A stretch of DNA of 64,000 nucleotides, from contig NZ_JAMXST010000005.1 in assembly GCF_024124905.1 (NCBI RefSeq), positions 62,001-126,000 on the forward strand, written 5' to 3'. Of the stretch, positions 26,817-34,805 are shown in pieces. How positions within the stretch are numbered: the first letter of the stretch is position 1; the number at the start of each line of letters is the position of its first letter. The DNA comes from Cellulosimicrobium cellulans (GTDB lineage: Bacteria; Actinomycetota; Actinomycetes; Actinomycetales; Cellulomonadaceae). The translations under genes and the position numbers were made by a program. The notes under the pieces were generated by a model. It saw nothing but the letters and a program-made list of their open reading frames with translations. It ran no database searches and was not told where the DNA came from.

Positions 26817-28295
26817 GTGGACGACGAGCGCACCGCACCGACGACGGACGGTACCGACGTAGCTCCGCCGGAGAACGCGACCCGGGTCCCGCGGAGCACG
26901 ATCGCCGTCGTCGCGTCGGTCGCCGGCGTGGGCCTCGCAGTCGTCGCCGCGCTCCTCGCCCCCGCGGTCCTCGACGCGGCCGTGGCGGACGGACCGGCCG
27001 CGCTCCGGTCGTCACCACCGGACGGGTCGACGGCGACGTCGCCCGCACCCGGCGACCCGGAGCACGAGGTCGAGGACATGACCGCGCTCCTGCTCGCCCT
27101 GCCGGGCGTCGAGGACGTGCAGACGAACGGGCGGGTGGGCACGTCGGCCGAGATCACGCTCGTGACCCCGCTCCCGTCCCCCGAGGTCGCGCAGCGCACC
27201 GCCAGGGACGCGAGCGCGATCGTCGCCGCGGTGCCCGGCGGCGGCGCGTGGTCGCTCCGGGTCGAGGGCACGGACGCGGGCGGCGGGACGCTCGCCGTCG
27301 AGCACGGCCCGGGGGCGGCCTCCGTCCCCGGCGTCGACCCAGCCACCGGGGAGCCGCGCCCCGACCTCCTCGGTGCCGACGCCGTCGCCGACGCGGTCCG
27401 CCTCGTCGCCCACGACTCCGTGCGGCGCGTGTACCTCGCCCCGGGCGCCGCCTCGGTCGACGTCCGCTCGGCCGACGACCTCGTCCCCGTCGCCGCGCTC
27501 GTGCGGGCCGAAGGTCGAGGGCTGACGAGCCTCGGCGTCCAGGGCTCCGGTGTCGGCACCTACGACGGCGACGGGCTGACCGTCCCCGACGACGCCCTGC
27601 TCACGCTCCTGGCCGACGTCGCCGCGGAGCCCGGCGTGACGCAGGTCGTGCACGACGCCGTCCGTGACACGTTCCCGCAGGACCCCCTGCTCACGGTGAT
27701 CACCTCGGGCGACGCGGCCGTCGTCGCGCGCACGCTCGACGGCGCGGCCTACTCCGGCCCGGTGCTCGCGTACCAGGTCCACGGCTCGACCGACGGCGGC
27801 GCGTCCGCGACGCGCTCCGGGTTCGTCGCGGGGGTGGCGCCGGGCGCCGGGGCGCGCCCCGCGGGCGCGTGCGCGCCCGGCGACCTCGCGCTCGGGGCCC
27901 CGGGGTTCGACGCCGCGGCGGGGCGCCGGTTCCTCACCGTCACGGCCCGCAACGACGGCACCGCGGAGTGCGTCCTCGCGGGACCGCCCGCGCTCCGCTT
28001 CGTCGCCGACGACGGCTCGGAGACGGACGTGCTCCTCGAGCCGGACGACGACGGCCTCGCCCCGCTCACGCTCGCACCCGGCGCCACGGCCTGGGCCGCG
28101 CTCTCGTGGCGCGGCGGGTCGACGGCCGACGACCCGCCGCTCGTCACGACGCTGCTCGTGGCCCCGCAGCCGGGCGACCCCGAGTCCGTCGTCGGGCTCG
28201 CGGGGATCCCCGGCGTCGGGGACGGCCTCGACCTGCTCGGCGGCGGGACCGCGACGATCGGGTCGTGGACGCCCGCGCGGGAGCTCGCGAGCTGA
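26817..28295 (+). CDS. Membrane-anchored protein with C-terminal DUF4232 domain
   Basis: 492 aa from GTG at 26817. A signal-anchor helix (STIAVVASVAGVGLAVVAALLAPAVL, about residues 22-50 in part) is followed by a long Ala/Asp/Val-rich extracytoplasmic region without a recognised domain. The last 150 residues fit DUF4232: ACAPGDLALGAPGF, FLTVTARNDGTAECVLAGPPALRF and APGATAWAALSWRG. DUF4232 proteins are exported and of unknown function in actinobacteria. Its stop is 4 bp from the convergent dipZ stop. Confidence 0.78.
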   Translation: MDDERTAPTTDGTDVAPPENATRVPRSTIAVVASVAGVGLAVVAALLAPAVLDAAVADGPAALRSSPPDGSTATSPAPGDPEHEVEDMTALLLALPGVEDVQTNGRVGTSAEITLVTPLPSPEVAQRTARDASAIVAAVPGGGAWSLRVEGTDAGGGTLAVEHGPGAASVPGVDPATGEPRPDLLGADAVADAVRLVAHDSVRRVYLAPGAASVDVRSADDLVPVAALVRAEGRGLTSLGVQGSGVGTYDGDGLTVPDDALLTLLADVAAEPGVTQVVHDAVRDTFPQDPLLTVITSGDAAVVARTLDGAAYSGPVLAYQVHGSTDGGASATRSGFVAGVAPGAGARPAGACAPGDLALGAPGFDAAAGRRFLTVTARNDGTAECVLAGPPALRFVADDGSETDVLLEPDDDGLAPLTLAPGATAWAALSWRGGSTADDPPLVTTLLVAPQPGDPESVVGLAGIPGVGDGLDLLGGGTATIGSWTPARELAS

Positions 28296-28299
28296 CCCG

Positions 28300-30309
28300 T
28301 CACCCGAACGTCGCGGTGAACACCTGGACGCCGGGCGGGACGTCGAGCTCGACGAGCCCTTCCGTCGGGCCGTCGCCCTCCAGGACCGGGTAGAGCGTCG
28401 GGCTGCCGGAGACGTCGATCTCGCTGGTCGTGGTCCGCCCGTCCGTCGTGACGCGCGCCGTGACGGTGCCCTCGCCGCCGAGCACCGTGAACACGTCGGT
28501 CGAGCGGTACGCGAGGCGCACGCGCGCGTCGTCGGACACGGCGGTCGCGCCCTGGAAGTCGACGTCCCACGTGCCGCCGAGCGAGAACGTGTCCTGCCGC
28601 TGGTCGTCGGCGAGCGTGAAGTCCTGCTGCCCCGCGGCGTAGCGCGGCTCGCCCGCGTAGTTGACGACGCGCTTGATGGAGAAGTAGGTCTCGGGCGTCG
28701 TCTCGTCCTGCGGCGTGGTGTCGCCGACGGCGGTGGGCTCGGGCAGCTCCACGCCCGGGTTCGCGTCCTCGAGGAGCTCGCGCACCAGGCGCTCGGTGTC
28801 CTCGTACCCGCCCTCCCCGAAGCGGATGTGGCGCACGGTCCCGTCGGCGTCGACGAGGTACTGCGCGGGCCAGTAGCGGTTCCGGTAGGCCGTCCAGGTC
28901 GCGTACGCGTTGTCCTGGGCCACGGGGTAGAGAACGCCGAGGTCCTGCGCGCCCGCGACGACGTTGCGCGTCTCGCGCTCGAACGCGAACTCGGGCGTGT
29001 GGACCCCGACGACCTCGAACCCCGCGCCGACGTCGCGGTACCGGTCGTACCAGGCGTTGACGTGCGGGATCGCGCGCTGGCAGTTGATGCAGGAGTAGGT
29101 CCAGAAGTCGACGAGCACGACCTTGCCGCGCAGCCCCTCGAGCGTCAGCCCGTCGCCGCCCGGGGTGTTGAGCCACGTGTCGATGCCGCGCAGCTCCGGC
29201 GCGGTGCCGCAGTCCTCCAGGACGGGCGCGCCGTTCGAGCAGTTCGACAGCTCGCGGTTCTCGTCGGTGACGAGCCCGCCGAGGTCGAGCGCCTCGCGCA
29301 CGGCGTCGTTCTCGTCGACCCGCTGCTGGAGCGCGCCCGTGTAGTCCGGCAGGGCGCGCTGGAGCGCGGCGGGGAGGTTCAGCGCGAGCGCGCCTGCGAG
29401 CGCGATCATCACGACGCCGCCCGTGACGCGGATGCCGCGCGTGTGCCGCTGGAACCCGCGGACCCGCTCCGCGACGCGGCGTCCCGCGAGCGCGAAGACC
29501 AGGAGCGGGACCGCCGCCCCGACCGCGAACGACACCGTCAGCGCGACGGTGCCCGGGCCGATGTTCCCCGTCGCCCCCGCCACGGTGATCGCCGCGAGGA
29601 CGGGCCCGGCGCACGGCACGTACAGCACGCCGAGGCCGAGGCCGAGCACGAACGCCCCGCGGTCCTGGCGCGCGGCGCCGCGTCGTGCCCCGAGCGCCGC
29701 GACCCGCCGGAACGGCCGCTCCAGGACCTCCTCGACGCGCGGCACGATCATCCCGACGCCGATCGCGACGAGGAGCACGATGCCCGCCCAGCGCAGCAGG
29801 TCCTGCGGGAGCCCGAGCGCGGTCAGCAGCAGGGAGCCGAGGAGCGTGAAGACGCTGAAGCTGAGGACCAGGCCCGCGATGACGAGGTAGGGGCGCCACG
29901 AGCGGCGCGCGGCCCGCCGCGTCGCGCGGCGACCGGGCCCCTCGTCGGCCGGGGTGGCGGGCTCCGCGTCCCCCGTCGACAGGTCGAGGGCGAGCGCCCC
30001 GCCGCGCGTCGGCCGCGCCGCGACCTCGCGCGCCCCGGTCTCCTGCGCGCCGCCCGGGCCACCCCGGCCACCCCGGCCGCGCAGCCCCGCGGCCGGGCGA
30101 CCGCCGACGCGGACCACGTCGGGGACGCCCGCGAACAGCCCCGGGAAGACGCCGCCCGTCCCGGTCTCCGCGGTGCCCGACGGCGCCTCCCCCGTGCGCG
30201 CGCCCTGCACGCCGCCTGCGAAGAAGATGACGGGCAGCATGGGCAGGATGCACGGCGAGATCCCCGTGATGAGTCCCCCGAGCAGGCCGATGACGATGAG
30301 CGTCTCCAT
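28300..30309 (-). CDS. dipZ: DipZ-like cytochrome c biogenesis/thioredoxin fusion membrane protein
   Basis: 669 aa from ATG at 30307-30309. The N-terminal CcdA/DsbD-like membrane domain has ISPCILPMLPVIFFAGG and VPCAGPVLA, the two membrane cysteines that pass electrons. A Pro/Ala/Arg-rich linker interrupts the first loop. A redoxin domain follows with WTYSCINCQRAIP (Cys-x-x-Cys near residues 406-409). A C-terminal carbohydrate-binding-like domain (FSLGGTWDVDFQGA) is typical of DipZ. It moves reducing power across the membrane to exported thiols. It has its own SigK-type promoter at 30316-30344. Confidence 0.93.
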   Translation of the reverse strand: METLIVIGLLGGLITGISPCILPMLPVIFFAGGVQGARTGEAPSGTAETGTGGVFPGLFAGVPDVVRVGGRPAAGLRGRGGRGGPGGAQETGAREVAARPTRGGALALDLSTGDAEPATPADEGPGRRATRRAARRSWRPYLVIAGLVLSFSVFTLLGSLLLTALGLPQDLLRWAGIVLLVAIGVGMIVPRVEEVLERPFRRVAALGARRGAARQDRGAFVLGLGLGVLYVPCAGPVLAAITVAGATGNIGPGTVALTVSFAVGAAVPLLVFALAGRRVAERVRGFQRHTRGIRVTGGVVMIALAGALALNLPAALQRALPDYTGALQQRVDENDAVREALDLGGLVTDENRELSNCSNGAPVLEDCGTAPELRGIDTWLNTPGGDGLTLEGLRGKVVLVDFWTYSCINCQRAIPHVNAWYDRYRDVGAGFEVVGVHTPEFAFERETRNVVAGAQDLGVLYPVAQDNAYATWTAYRNRYWPAQYLVDADGTVRHIRFGEGGYEDTERLVRELLEDANPGVELPEPTAVGDTTPQDETTPETYFSIKRVVNYAGEPRYAAGQQDFTLADDQRQDTFSLGGTWDVDFQGATAVSDDARVRLAYRSTDVFTVLGGEGTVTARVTTDGRTTTSEIDVSGSPTLYPVLEGDGPTEGLVELDVPPGVQVFTATFG

Positions 30310-30315
30310 GCCCGG

Positions 30316-30344
30316 GGTTCGGACCGGCGGCCCTCGCGGATGGG
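30316..30344 (-). promoter_or_regulatory. SigK-type promoter of dipZ (CCCATCC-N15-CCGAACC)
   Basis: Read on the minus strand: CCCATCC (30338-30344), 15-bp spacer, CCGAACC (30316-30322). The -10 element ends only 6 bp before the dipZ ATG, so the mRNA is predicted to be leaderless. The same two elements and spacing recur upstream of the fasciclin gene and sigK. Confidence 0.8.
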
Positions 30345-30381
30345 TCCGCCACGCGCCGAGAGCACGTCGCCGGGCGCACGA

Positions 30382-30413
30382 CGACGGCCCCGACCGTCCG
30401 GTCGGGGCCGTCG
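30382..30413 (-). terminator. Terminator of the fasciclin gene
   Basis: A perfect 14-bp stem (CGACGGCCCCGACC and its complement) with a 4-nt GTCC loop, 54 bp beyond the fasciclin stop and 38 bp ahead of the dipZ promoter. It insulates dipZ from upstream transcription. Confidence 0.78.
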
Positions 30414-30466
30414 GGACCCGCTCGCGCGGGTCCACCGCACGCCCGCTTCTGGACGCGCCGGGAGGG

Positions 30467-31171
30467 TCACATGGTCGGCATGAGCACCGAGTCGACGAGG
30501 TACACGGTCGCGTTCTGCGTCATCACGCCACCGCACACGACGGCCGCGTCGTTGACCATGAGCTCGTCGCCCGAGCCGGTCACCTCGACCGTGCCGCCCT
30601 CGACGGTCTCGTGCTCGCCGACGACCTGGTCGGGCGTGAGCTGGCCGGGCACCACGTGGTACGTGAGGATCTTCGTCAGCGTGTCGGAGTCCGTCTTCAG
30701 CGAGTCGAGCGTCGCGGCGTCGATCGTCGCGAACGCGTCGTCGACGGGGGCGAACACGGTGAACTCGCCGCCGTTGAGCGTGTCGACGAGGTTCACGTCC
30801 GGGTTGAGCTCGCCCGTGACGGCCGCGGTGAGCGTCGTGAGCAGCGGGTTGTTCGACGCCGCCACGGCGACGGGGTCCGTCGACATCCCGGTGATCGACC
30901 CGGCGCCGTCGGGCACCTGCTCCGCGTAGGCCGCGCAGCCGGGGCCCACGAGGTTCGCGGCAGGGTCGGCCGCCATGTCGTCCGAGCCCTCGGTCGAGTC
31001 GTCGGTCATGCCGTCGGACGTCGAGTCGTCCGTCATGGTGTCCTCGGACGGGGAGTCGGTCGTCGTCGAGTCGGACCCCGTGTCCGTGTCCGAGCTGCAC
31101 GCGGACAGGCCGAGCATGGCGAGCGTGGCGATGCCGGCGACGGCGTACGACGTGCGGGTGCGAACGTTCAT
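30467..31171 (-). CDS. Fasciclin-domain lipoprotein (MPT70/MPT83-like)
   Basis: 234 aa from ATG at 31169-31171. The lipobox LSAC puts the modified Cys at residue 25, so it is a surface lipoprotein. A 45-residue Ser/Thr/Asp/Met-rich linker precedes a single FAS1 domain (about residues 100-234): [24 protein letters not shown] (H1-like) and [13 protein letters not shown]. It ends with [15 protein letters not shown]1 domains mediate adhesion. The M. tuberculosis homologues MPT70/MPT83 are SigK targets, which matches the promoter upstream here. Confidence 0.92.
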   Translation of the reverse strand: MNVRTRTSYAVAGIATLAMLGLSACSSDTDTGSDSTTTDSPSEDTMTDDSTSDGMTDDSTEGSDDMAADPAANLVGPGCAAYAEQVPDGAGSITGMSTDPVAVAASNNPLLTTLTAAVTGELNPDVNLVDTLNGGEFTVFAPVDDAFATIDAATLDSLKTDSDTLTKILTYHVVPGQLTPDQVVGEHETVEGGTVEVTGSGDELMVNDAAVVCGGVMTQNATVYLVDSVLMPTM

Positions 31172-31220
31172 CGGTCTCTCCTCGGGTCGTCGCCCCGCCG
31201 GTGCGGGGCGTCATGCCGAG

Positions 31221-31249
31221 GGTTCGGAGCGCCGCCCCGGGTGGATGGG
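31221..31249 (-). promoter_or_regulatory. SigK-type promoter of the fasciclin gene
   Basis: Minus strand CCCATCC (31243-31249), 15-bp spacer, CCGAACC (31221-31227), about 50 bp upstream of the fasciclin ATG, leaving a leader of roughly 40 nt. Element sequences and spacing are identical to the dipZ and sigK promoters. Confidence 0.82.
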
Positions 31250-31304
31250 TCGGGATCGGCACGAGTTCTCTCGCGCGCGTCCCGACCCCTCCGGACCGCG
31301 GCGC

Positions 31305-32072
31305 TCAGCCGACGAGCGCGACCACCGGGTCCGTCGTGGGCTGCTCCGAGCCGCCCGCCGGCTCGACCGTCACGGCCATGCCGACACCCGGCTCGTCCTG
31401 GACGAGCCGCGACGTGCTGCCGTCCTGGACGTCGAGGACGCCCGCCGAGACGACGGCGCCGTCGGGCTCGACCACCCAGAGCTGGTAGTCCCGGTCGTCG
31501 CCGGCGTCGGGCAGGTCGGACGCGCGGAAGTACATGTCGTCGCCCGCGGCGAGGACCGACGCCTGCCCGCCGCCCGCGACCTCACCGTGCAGGATCGTCG
31601 CGTCGGGGTCGGCGAGCATCCGCGCGATCGCGTCGGCCTGCTCCTGCAGGCGCGACTGCTCCTGCGTCGCGCGGACCGCGACCGTCGTCGGGACGGCCAC
31701 CGCGACGACCGCGGCCACCGCCGCCGCGAGCCCGGTCCAGCGCCGTCGGCGCGCGCGGCGCGCGGCCGCGAGGTCGACGACGACGCCCCCCGTGCTCTCC
31801 CCGGCGGACGGGACGGTGGCCGCGGACGCGGCCACCCGGGCCAGGACGGCGTCGCGCAGCGCGGGCGGCGGGGCGGTCTCGACCGCGAACGCCGCGACGA
31901 CGTCGCGGTACTCGTCGAGCGCGCGACGCGCGTCGGGGTCGGCCGCGAGCAGGCGCTCGACGGCGCGCCGCTCGACGTCGTCGACCGCGTCGAGCGCGTA
32001 GGCAGGCAGCAGGTCGCGGACGTCCCGCAGGTCGTCCGGCCCGGCCCCCCGCGGCGAGGTCTCGTCAGCCAC
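31305..32072 (-). CDS. rskA: RskA-family anti-sigma factor
   Basis: 255 aa; the start overlaps the sigK stop by 8 bp. The N-terminal cytoplasmic part has DLLPAYALDAVDDVERRAVERLL, the sigma-binding ASD without the zinc HxxxCxxC motif, as in RskA. One transmembrane helix lies near residues 111-132 (WTGLAAAVAAVVAVAVP). The extracytoplasmic RskA domain has DYQLWVVEPDGAVVSAG. RskA holds SigK at the membrane until it is cut by regulated proteolysis. It is co-transcribed with sigK. Confidence 0.92.
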   Translation of the reverse strand: MADETSPRGAGPDDLRDVRDLLPAYALDAVDDVERRAVERLLAADPDARRALDEYRDVVAAFAVETAPPPALRDAVLARVAASAATVPSAGESTGGVVVDLAAARRARRRRWTGLAAAVAAVVAVAVPTTVAVRATQEQSRLQEQADAIARMLADPDATILHGEVAGGGQASVLAAGDDMYFRASDLPDAGDDRDYQLWVVEPDGAVVSAGVLDVQDGSTSRLVQDEPGVGMAVTVEPAGGSEQPTTDPVVALVG

Positions 32073-32715
32073 GGCGCACCCCCAGGCAGTCGCGCAGGCG
32101 CAGGAGCCCGTCCCGGATCCGGGACTTCACGGTCGGGAGGGCCGCGTCGAGCCGCTCGGCGACCTCCCGGTAGGTGAGCCCGCCGTAGTACGCCTGCACG
32201 ACGGCCTCCCGCTGCGTCGCCGTGAGCGAGTCCAGGCACTGCCGCACGGCCGCGCCCTCCAACCGTTGCTCGACGTCCTCGACGACGACGTCACGCGGCA
32301 CCGTGGCCGTCGACGCGTCCACGTCGCGCTGGTCGCGGTCGCGGCGCGCCTGCTCGGCACGCACCCGGTCCACCGCGCGCCGCCGCGCGAGCGTCACGAC
32401 CCACGTGCGCGCGGACCCGCGTGTCGCGTCGTACCGTTCCGCCGTCTGCCACACCTCGACCATCACCTCCTGCACGACCTCCGCCGCGTGGTCCGGGTCC
32501 CGCAGGACGCCCAGGCACGTGCCGTAGGCGACCGGCGCGAGCGCGTCGTAGACGGGCGCGAACGCGGCCGGGTCGCCGGCGGCGCACGCCACCAGCGCGG
32601 CGTCGACCGCGGGGTTCGTCGTCAGGGGAGGTGGCACCCGGCCAGTGTGCGGCACGGACGCCCCACCCACCCGCTGCGGCACGTCGGCCACGATTCTCGG
32701 CACCGGGCCTCCCAC
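32065..32715 (-). CDS. sigK: ECF sigma factor SigK
   Basis: 216 aa from GTG at 32715, chosen because GGGAGG lies 5 nt upstream and the SigK-type promoter gives a short leader. A GTG at 32637 would begin nearer the conserved domain (190 aa), so the start is uncertain. Region 2 contains YDALAPVAYGTCLGVLRDPDHAAEVVQEV and region 4 LTATQREAVVQAYYGG with LDAALPTVKSRIRDGLLRLR. It is followed by rskA with 8-bp overlap. Three identical promoters, including its own, indicate an autoregulated regulon with dipZ and the fasciclin lipoprotein. Confidence 0.9.
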   Translation of the reverse strand: MGGPVPRIVADVPQRVGGASVPHTGRVPPPLTTNPAVDAALVACAAGDPAAFAPVYDALAPVAYGTCLGVLRDPDHAAEVVQEVMVEVWQTAERYDATRGSARTWVVTLARRRAVDRVRAEQARRDRDQRDVDASTATVPRDVVVEDVEQRLEGAAVRQCLDSLTATQREAVVQAYYGGLTYREVAERLDAALPTVKSRIRDGLLRLRDCLGVRRG

Positions 32716-32746
32716 CGCACCCTCCCGGACCGTCCGGGACGTTCAT

Positions 32747-32775
32747 GGTTCGGTGCCGACGCCTCCGCGGATGGG
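32747..32775 (-). promoter_or_regulatory. SigK-type promoter of sigK-rskA (autoregulation)
   Basis: Minus strand CCCATCC (32769-32775), 15-bp spacer, CCGAACC (32747-32753), in the gap between the sigK start and the aroG stop. Predicted transcript start near 32740, about 25 nt before the GTG start used here. Confidence 0.8.
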
Positions 32776-32792
32776 ACGACGCCGGGAGAGCG

Positions 32793-33965
32793 TCAGAGCG
32801 CGCGGCGGGTGCGCACCGCGGCGGCGAGCTCGCGCAGGAGGTCGGCCGTGGTGTCCCAGTCGATGCACGCGTCGGTGACGGACTGCCCGTAGACGAGGCC
32901 GCTCGGCGCGGGCTTCTGCGCGCCCGCCACGAGGAAGCTCTCCATCATGAGGCCCGTGATCCCCTGCTCGCCCTCGGCCAGCCGCGCGGAGACCTCGCGC
33001 ACGACCTCCGCCTGGCGCACGTGGCTCTTGCCGGAGTTGCCGTGCGACGCGTCGATGACGAGCCCGTGCTCCGTGACCCCGCCACGGCCCGAGGCGCGCG
33101 CGACCGCGAGCGCCGCCGCGACGTCGTCGGCCCCGTAGTTGGGGCCCGAGCGCCCGCCGCGCAGGATGACGTGGCAGTCGGGGTTGCCCGCGGTCTCCAC
33201 GGCGGCGGCCCGGCCGAGCGAGTCCATGCCGAAGAACGTGTGCTCGCTCGCCGCGGTGATGCAGCCGTCGACCGCGATCTGCACGTCGCCGTCGGTCGCG
33301 TTCTTGAACCCGACGGGCATGGACAGGCCGGAGGCGAGCTGGCGGTGCACCTGCGACTCCGCGTTGCGCGCGCCGATCGCACCCCACGACACGGCGTCGG
33401 CGATGTACTGCGGGCTCGTCGGCTCGAGGAACTCGCACGCGGCCGGGACGCCGGCGTCGAGCACGCCGAGCAGCACCTCGCGCGCGAGGCGCAGGCCGTG
33501 GTGCACGTCGTGCGAGCCGTCGAGGTGCGGGTCGTTGATGAGGCCCTTCCAGCCCACGGTCGTGCGCGGCTTCTCGAAGTAGACGCGCATGACGACCATG
33601 AGGTCGTCCGCGAGCTCGTGCGCGACGGCGGCCAGGCGGCCCGCGTACTCCAGCGCGGCCTCGGGGTCGTGCACCGAGCACGGGCCGACGATGACGAGGA
33701 GGCGGTCGTCGTCGCCCGCGAGGACGTCGCGGACCTCGCGGCGCGACGTCGTCACGAGGTCGCTGCGCGTCGCGCCGAGCGGCAGGTCGGCGAGCATCGT
33801 GCGCGGTGCGGGGAGCGCGTCGAGCGCGCGGACCCGCAGGTCGCTCGTGCGGGCCTGGAGCTCGGGGCTGTCCACGGGGTCGACGGTACTCGTCACGCGG
33901 TCGGTCGACGCGGTGGACGTCGGGCTGGACGACGCGGTCTCGGGCTGGGTGGTCGTGCTGGTCAC
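32793..33965 (-). CDS. aroG: 3-deoxy-7-phosphoheptulonate (DAHP) synthase, class I
   Basis: 390 aa from GTG at 33963-33965 with AGGAG 7 nt upstream. The class I AroG/AroF core is plain: VIVGPCSVHDPEAALEYA, MRVYFEKPRTTVGWKGLIND, NCHVILRGG-like PDCHVILRGGRSGPNYG, and VIDASHGNSGKSH (metal His). It condenses phosphoenolpyruvate and erythrose 4-phosphate, the first step of aromatic amino acid synthesis. The 35-residue N-terminal Ser/Thr-rich extension is unusual and may be disordered. Expression is probably set by attenuation at the leader described upstream. Confidence 0.96.
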   Translation of the reverse strand: MTSTTTQPETASSSPTSTASTDRVTSTVDPVDSPELQARTSDLRVRALDALPAPRTMLADLPLGATRSDLVTTSRREVRDVLAGDDDRLLVIVGPCSVHDPEAALEYAGRLAAVAHELADDLMVVMRVYFEKPRTTVGWKGLINDPHLDGSHDVHHGLRLAREVLLGVLDAGVPAACEFLEPTSPQYIADAVSWGAIGARNAESQVHRQLASGLSMPVGFKNATDGDVQIAVDGCITAASEHTFFGMDSLGRAAAVETAGNPDCHVILRGGRSGPNYGADDVAAALAVARASGRGGVTEHGLVIDASHGNSGKSHVRQAEVVREVSARLAEGEQGITGLMMESFLVAGAQKPAPSGLVYGQSVTDACIDWDTTADLLRELAAAVRTRRAL

Positions 33966-34091
33966 GGGAGGCTCCTGGTCTGTGCGGCGGTGGTCGGGGG
34001 CCGCCGTGAGATCGGAGTGCTCAGCGGTGCCCAGCGGCGCTTCACCGGCCTGCTGCCGCCCGTGGTCCCGGAGCGGCCCGTCTCACGACGA

Positions 34092-34123
34092 AGGGCCCGG
34101 ACGCGGTCCGCGTCCAAGGCCCT
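34092..34123 (-). terminator. Attenuator hairpin upstream of aroG
   Basis: Minus strand AGGGCC-TT-GGACGCG-GAC-CGCGTCC-G-GGCCCT: two stacked stems of 6 and 7 bp, 27 nt after the leader-peptide stop. This placement is typical of a transcription attenuator. No U-run follows, so termination could be Rho-assisted or the control could be translational. Confidence 0.65.
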
Positions 34124-34150
34124 GTGCTGGCTCCGGGTGGTGATCTGTGG

Positions 34151-34216
34151 TCAGGCGAACGCCCGCACGGCCCCACCGGGAGCCTGCGTAAAGCGCCAAT
34201 ACCACTGAGAAGTCAC
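34151..34216 (-). CDS. Aromatic leader peptide of the aroG attenuator
   Basis: 21 codons from GTG at 34214-34216 to TGA at 34151-34153. The peptide begins MTSQWYWRFT: Trp-Tyr-Trp then Arg-Phe, all three aromatic amino acids within five residues, an extreme enrichment for chance. It precedes aroG by about 185 bp with a hairpin between. Ribosome stalling at scarce Trp, Tyr or Phe tRNA would favour read-through. It resembles the short aromatic mini-gene seen upstream of corynebacterial aroF. Confidence 0.78.
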   Translation of the reverse strand: MTSQWYWRFTQAPGGAVRAFA

Positions 34217-34307
34217 GGAGCGACCGTAGCACAGGGCCTCTGCGGTCCGGTCGGCGCGTCTCACGAGCCGGTCGGCCCGGACCGGCGCGCCCGCCTAGGC
34301 TCGGGGC

Positions 34308-34805
34308 ATGCCGATCCCCGAGTTCGTCGCCGCCCTGCGGTCCCGCGTCGGGACCGACCTCCTGTGGATGCCGGGGGTGTCGGCCGTCGTGGTGGACGAC
34401 GACGGCCGCCTGCTGCTCGGACAGCGCGCCGACACCGGGCAGTGGGCCGTCATCAGCGGGATCCTCGAGCCCGGCGAGGACCCCGCGGTGGGGCTCGCGC
34501 GCGAGGTGCGCGAGGAGACGGGCGTCGAGGTCGTCGTGGACGCGCTCGTCGCGGTGACCGTCACCGAGCCGGTCGAGTACCCCAACGGCGACCGCTCGCA
34601 GTACCTCGACCTCGCGTTCCTGTGCCGGCCCGTGTCCCCGGCCGCCGCCGCGGCGGCGCACGTCGCGGACGACGAGTCGCTCGCGGTCGCGTGGTTCGCC
34701 CCGGACGACCTGCCCGACGACCTCGCCCGCTCCACGGTCGAGCGCCTCGGCCATGCGCTCGGGCGGCTCGCGGACCCCTCAGCCGGCCCCTTCTTCGTCC
34801 GCTGA
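34308..34805 (+). CDS. NUDIX hydrolase
   Basis: 165 aa from ATG at 34308. The complete Nudix box GILEPGEDPAVGLAREVREETGV (about residues 51-73; written here in parts: G-I-L-E-P-G-E, then REVREETG) provides the metal-binding Glu residues. The first strand VSAVVVDDDGRLLLGQRADTGQW is typical of members acting on nucleotide sugars or ADP-ribose, but the substrate cannot be fixed. Its last 27 bp overlap the 3' end of the convergent PP2C gene, so both stop regions are shared DNA. Confidence 0.93.
   Translation: MPIPEFVAALRSRVGTDLLWMPGVSAVVVDDDGRLLLGQRADTGQWAVISGILEPGEDPAVGLAREVREETGVEVVVDALVAVTVTEPVEYPNGDRSQYLDLAFLCRPVSPAAAAAAHVADDESLAVAWFAPDDLPDDLARSTVERLGHALGRLADPSAGPFFVR

Noticed and set aside
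32291-32746. Minus-strand frame starting MNVPDGPGG
   Set aside because: It is the wrong-frame reading across the sigK gene and has no sigma motifs.
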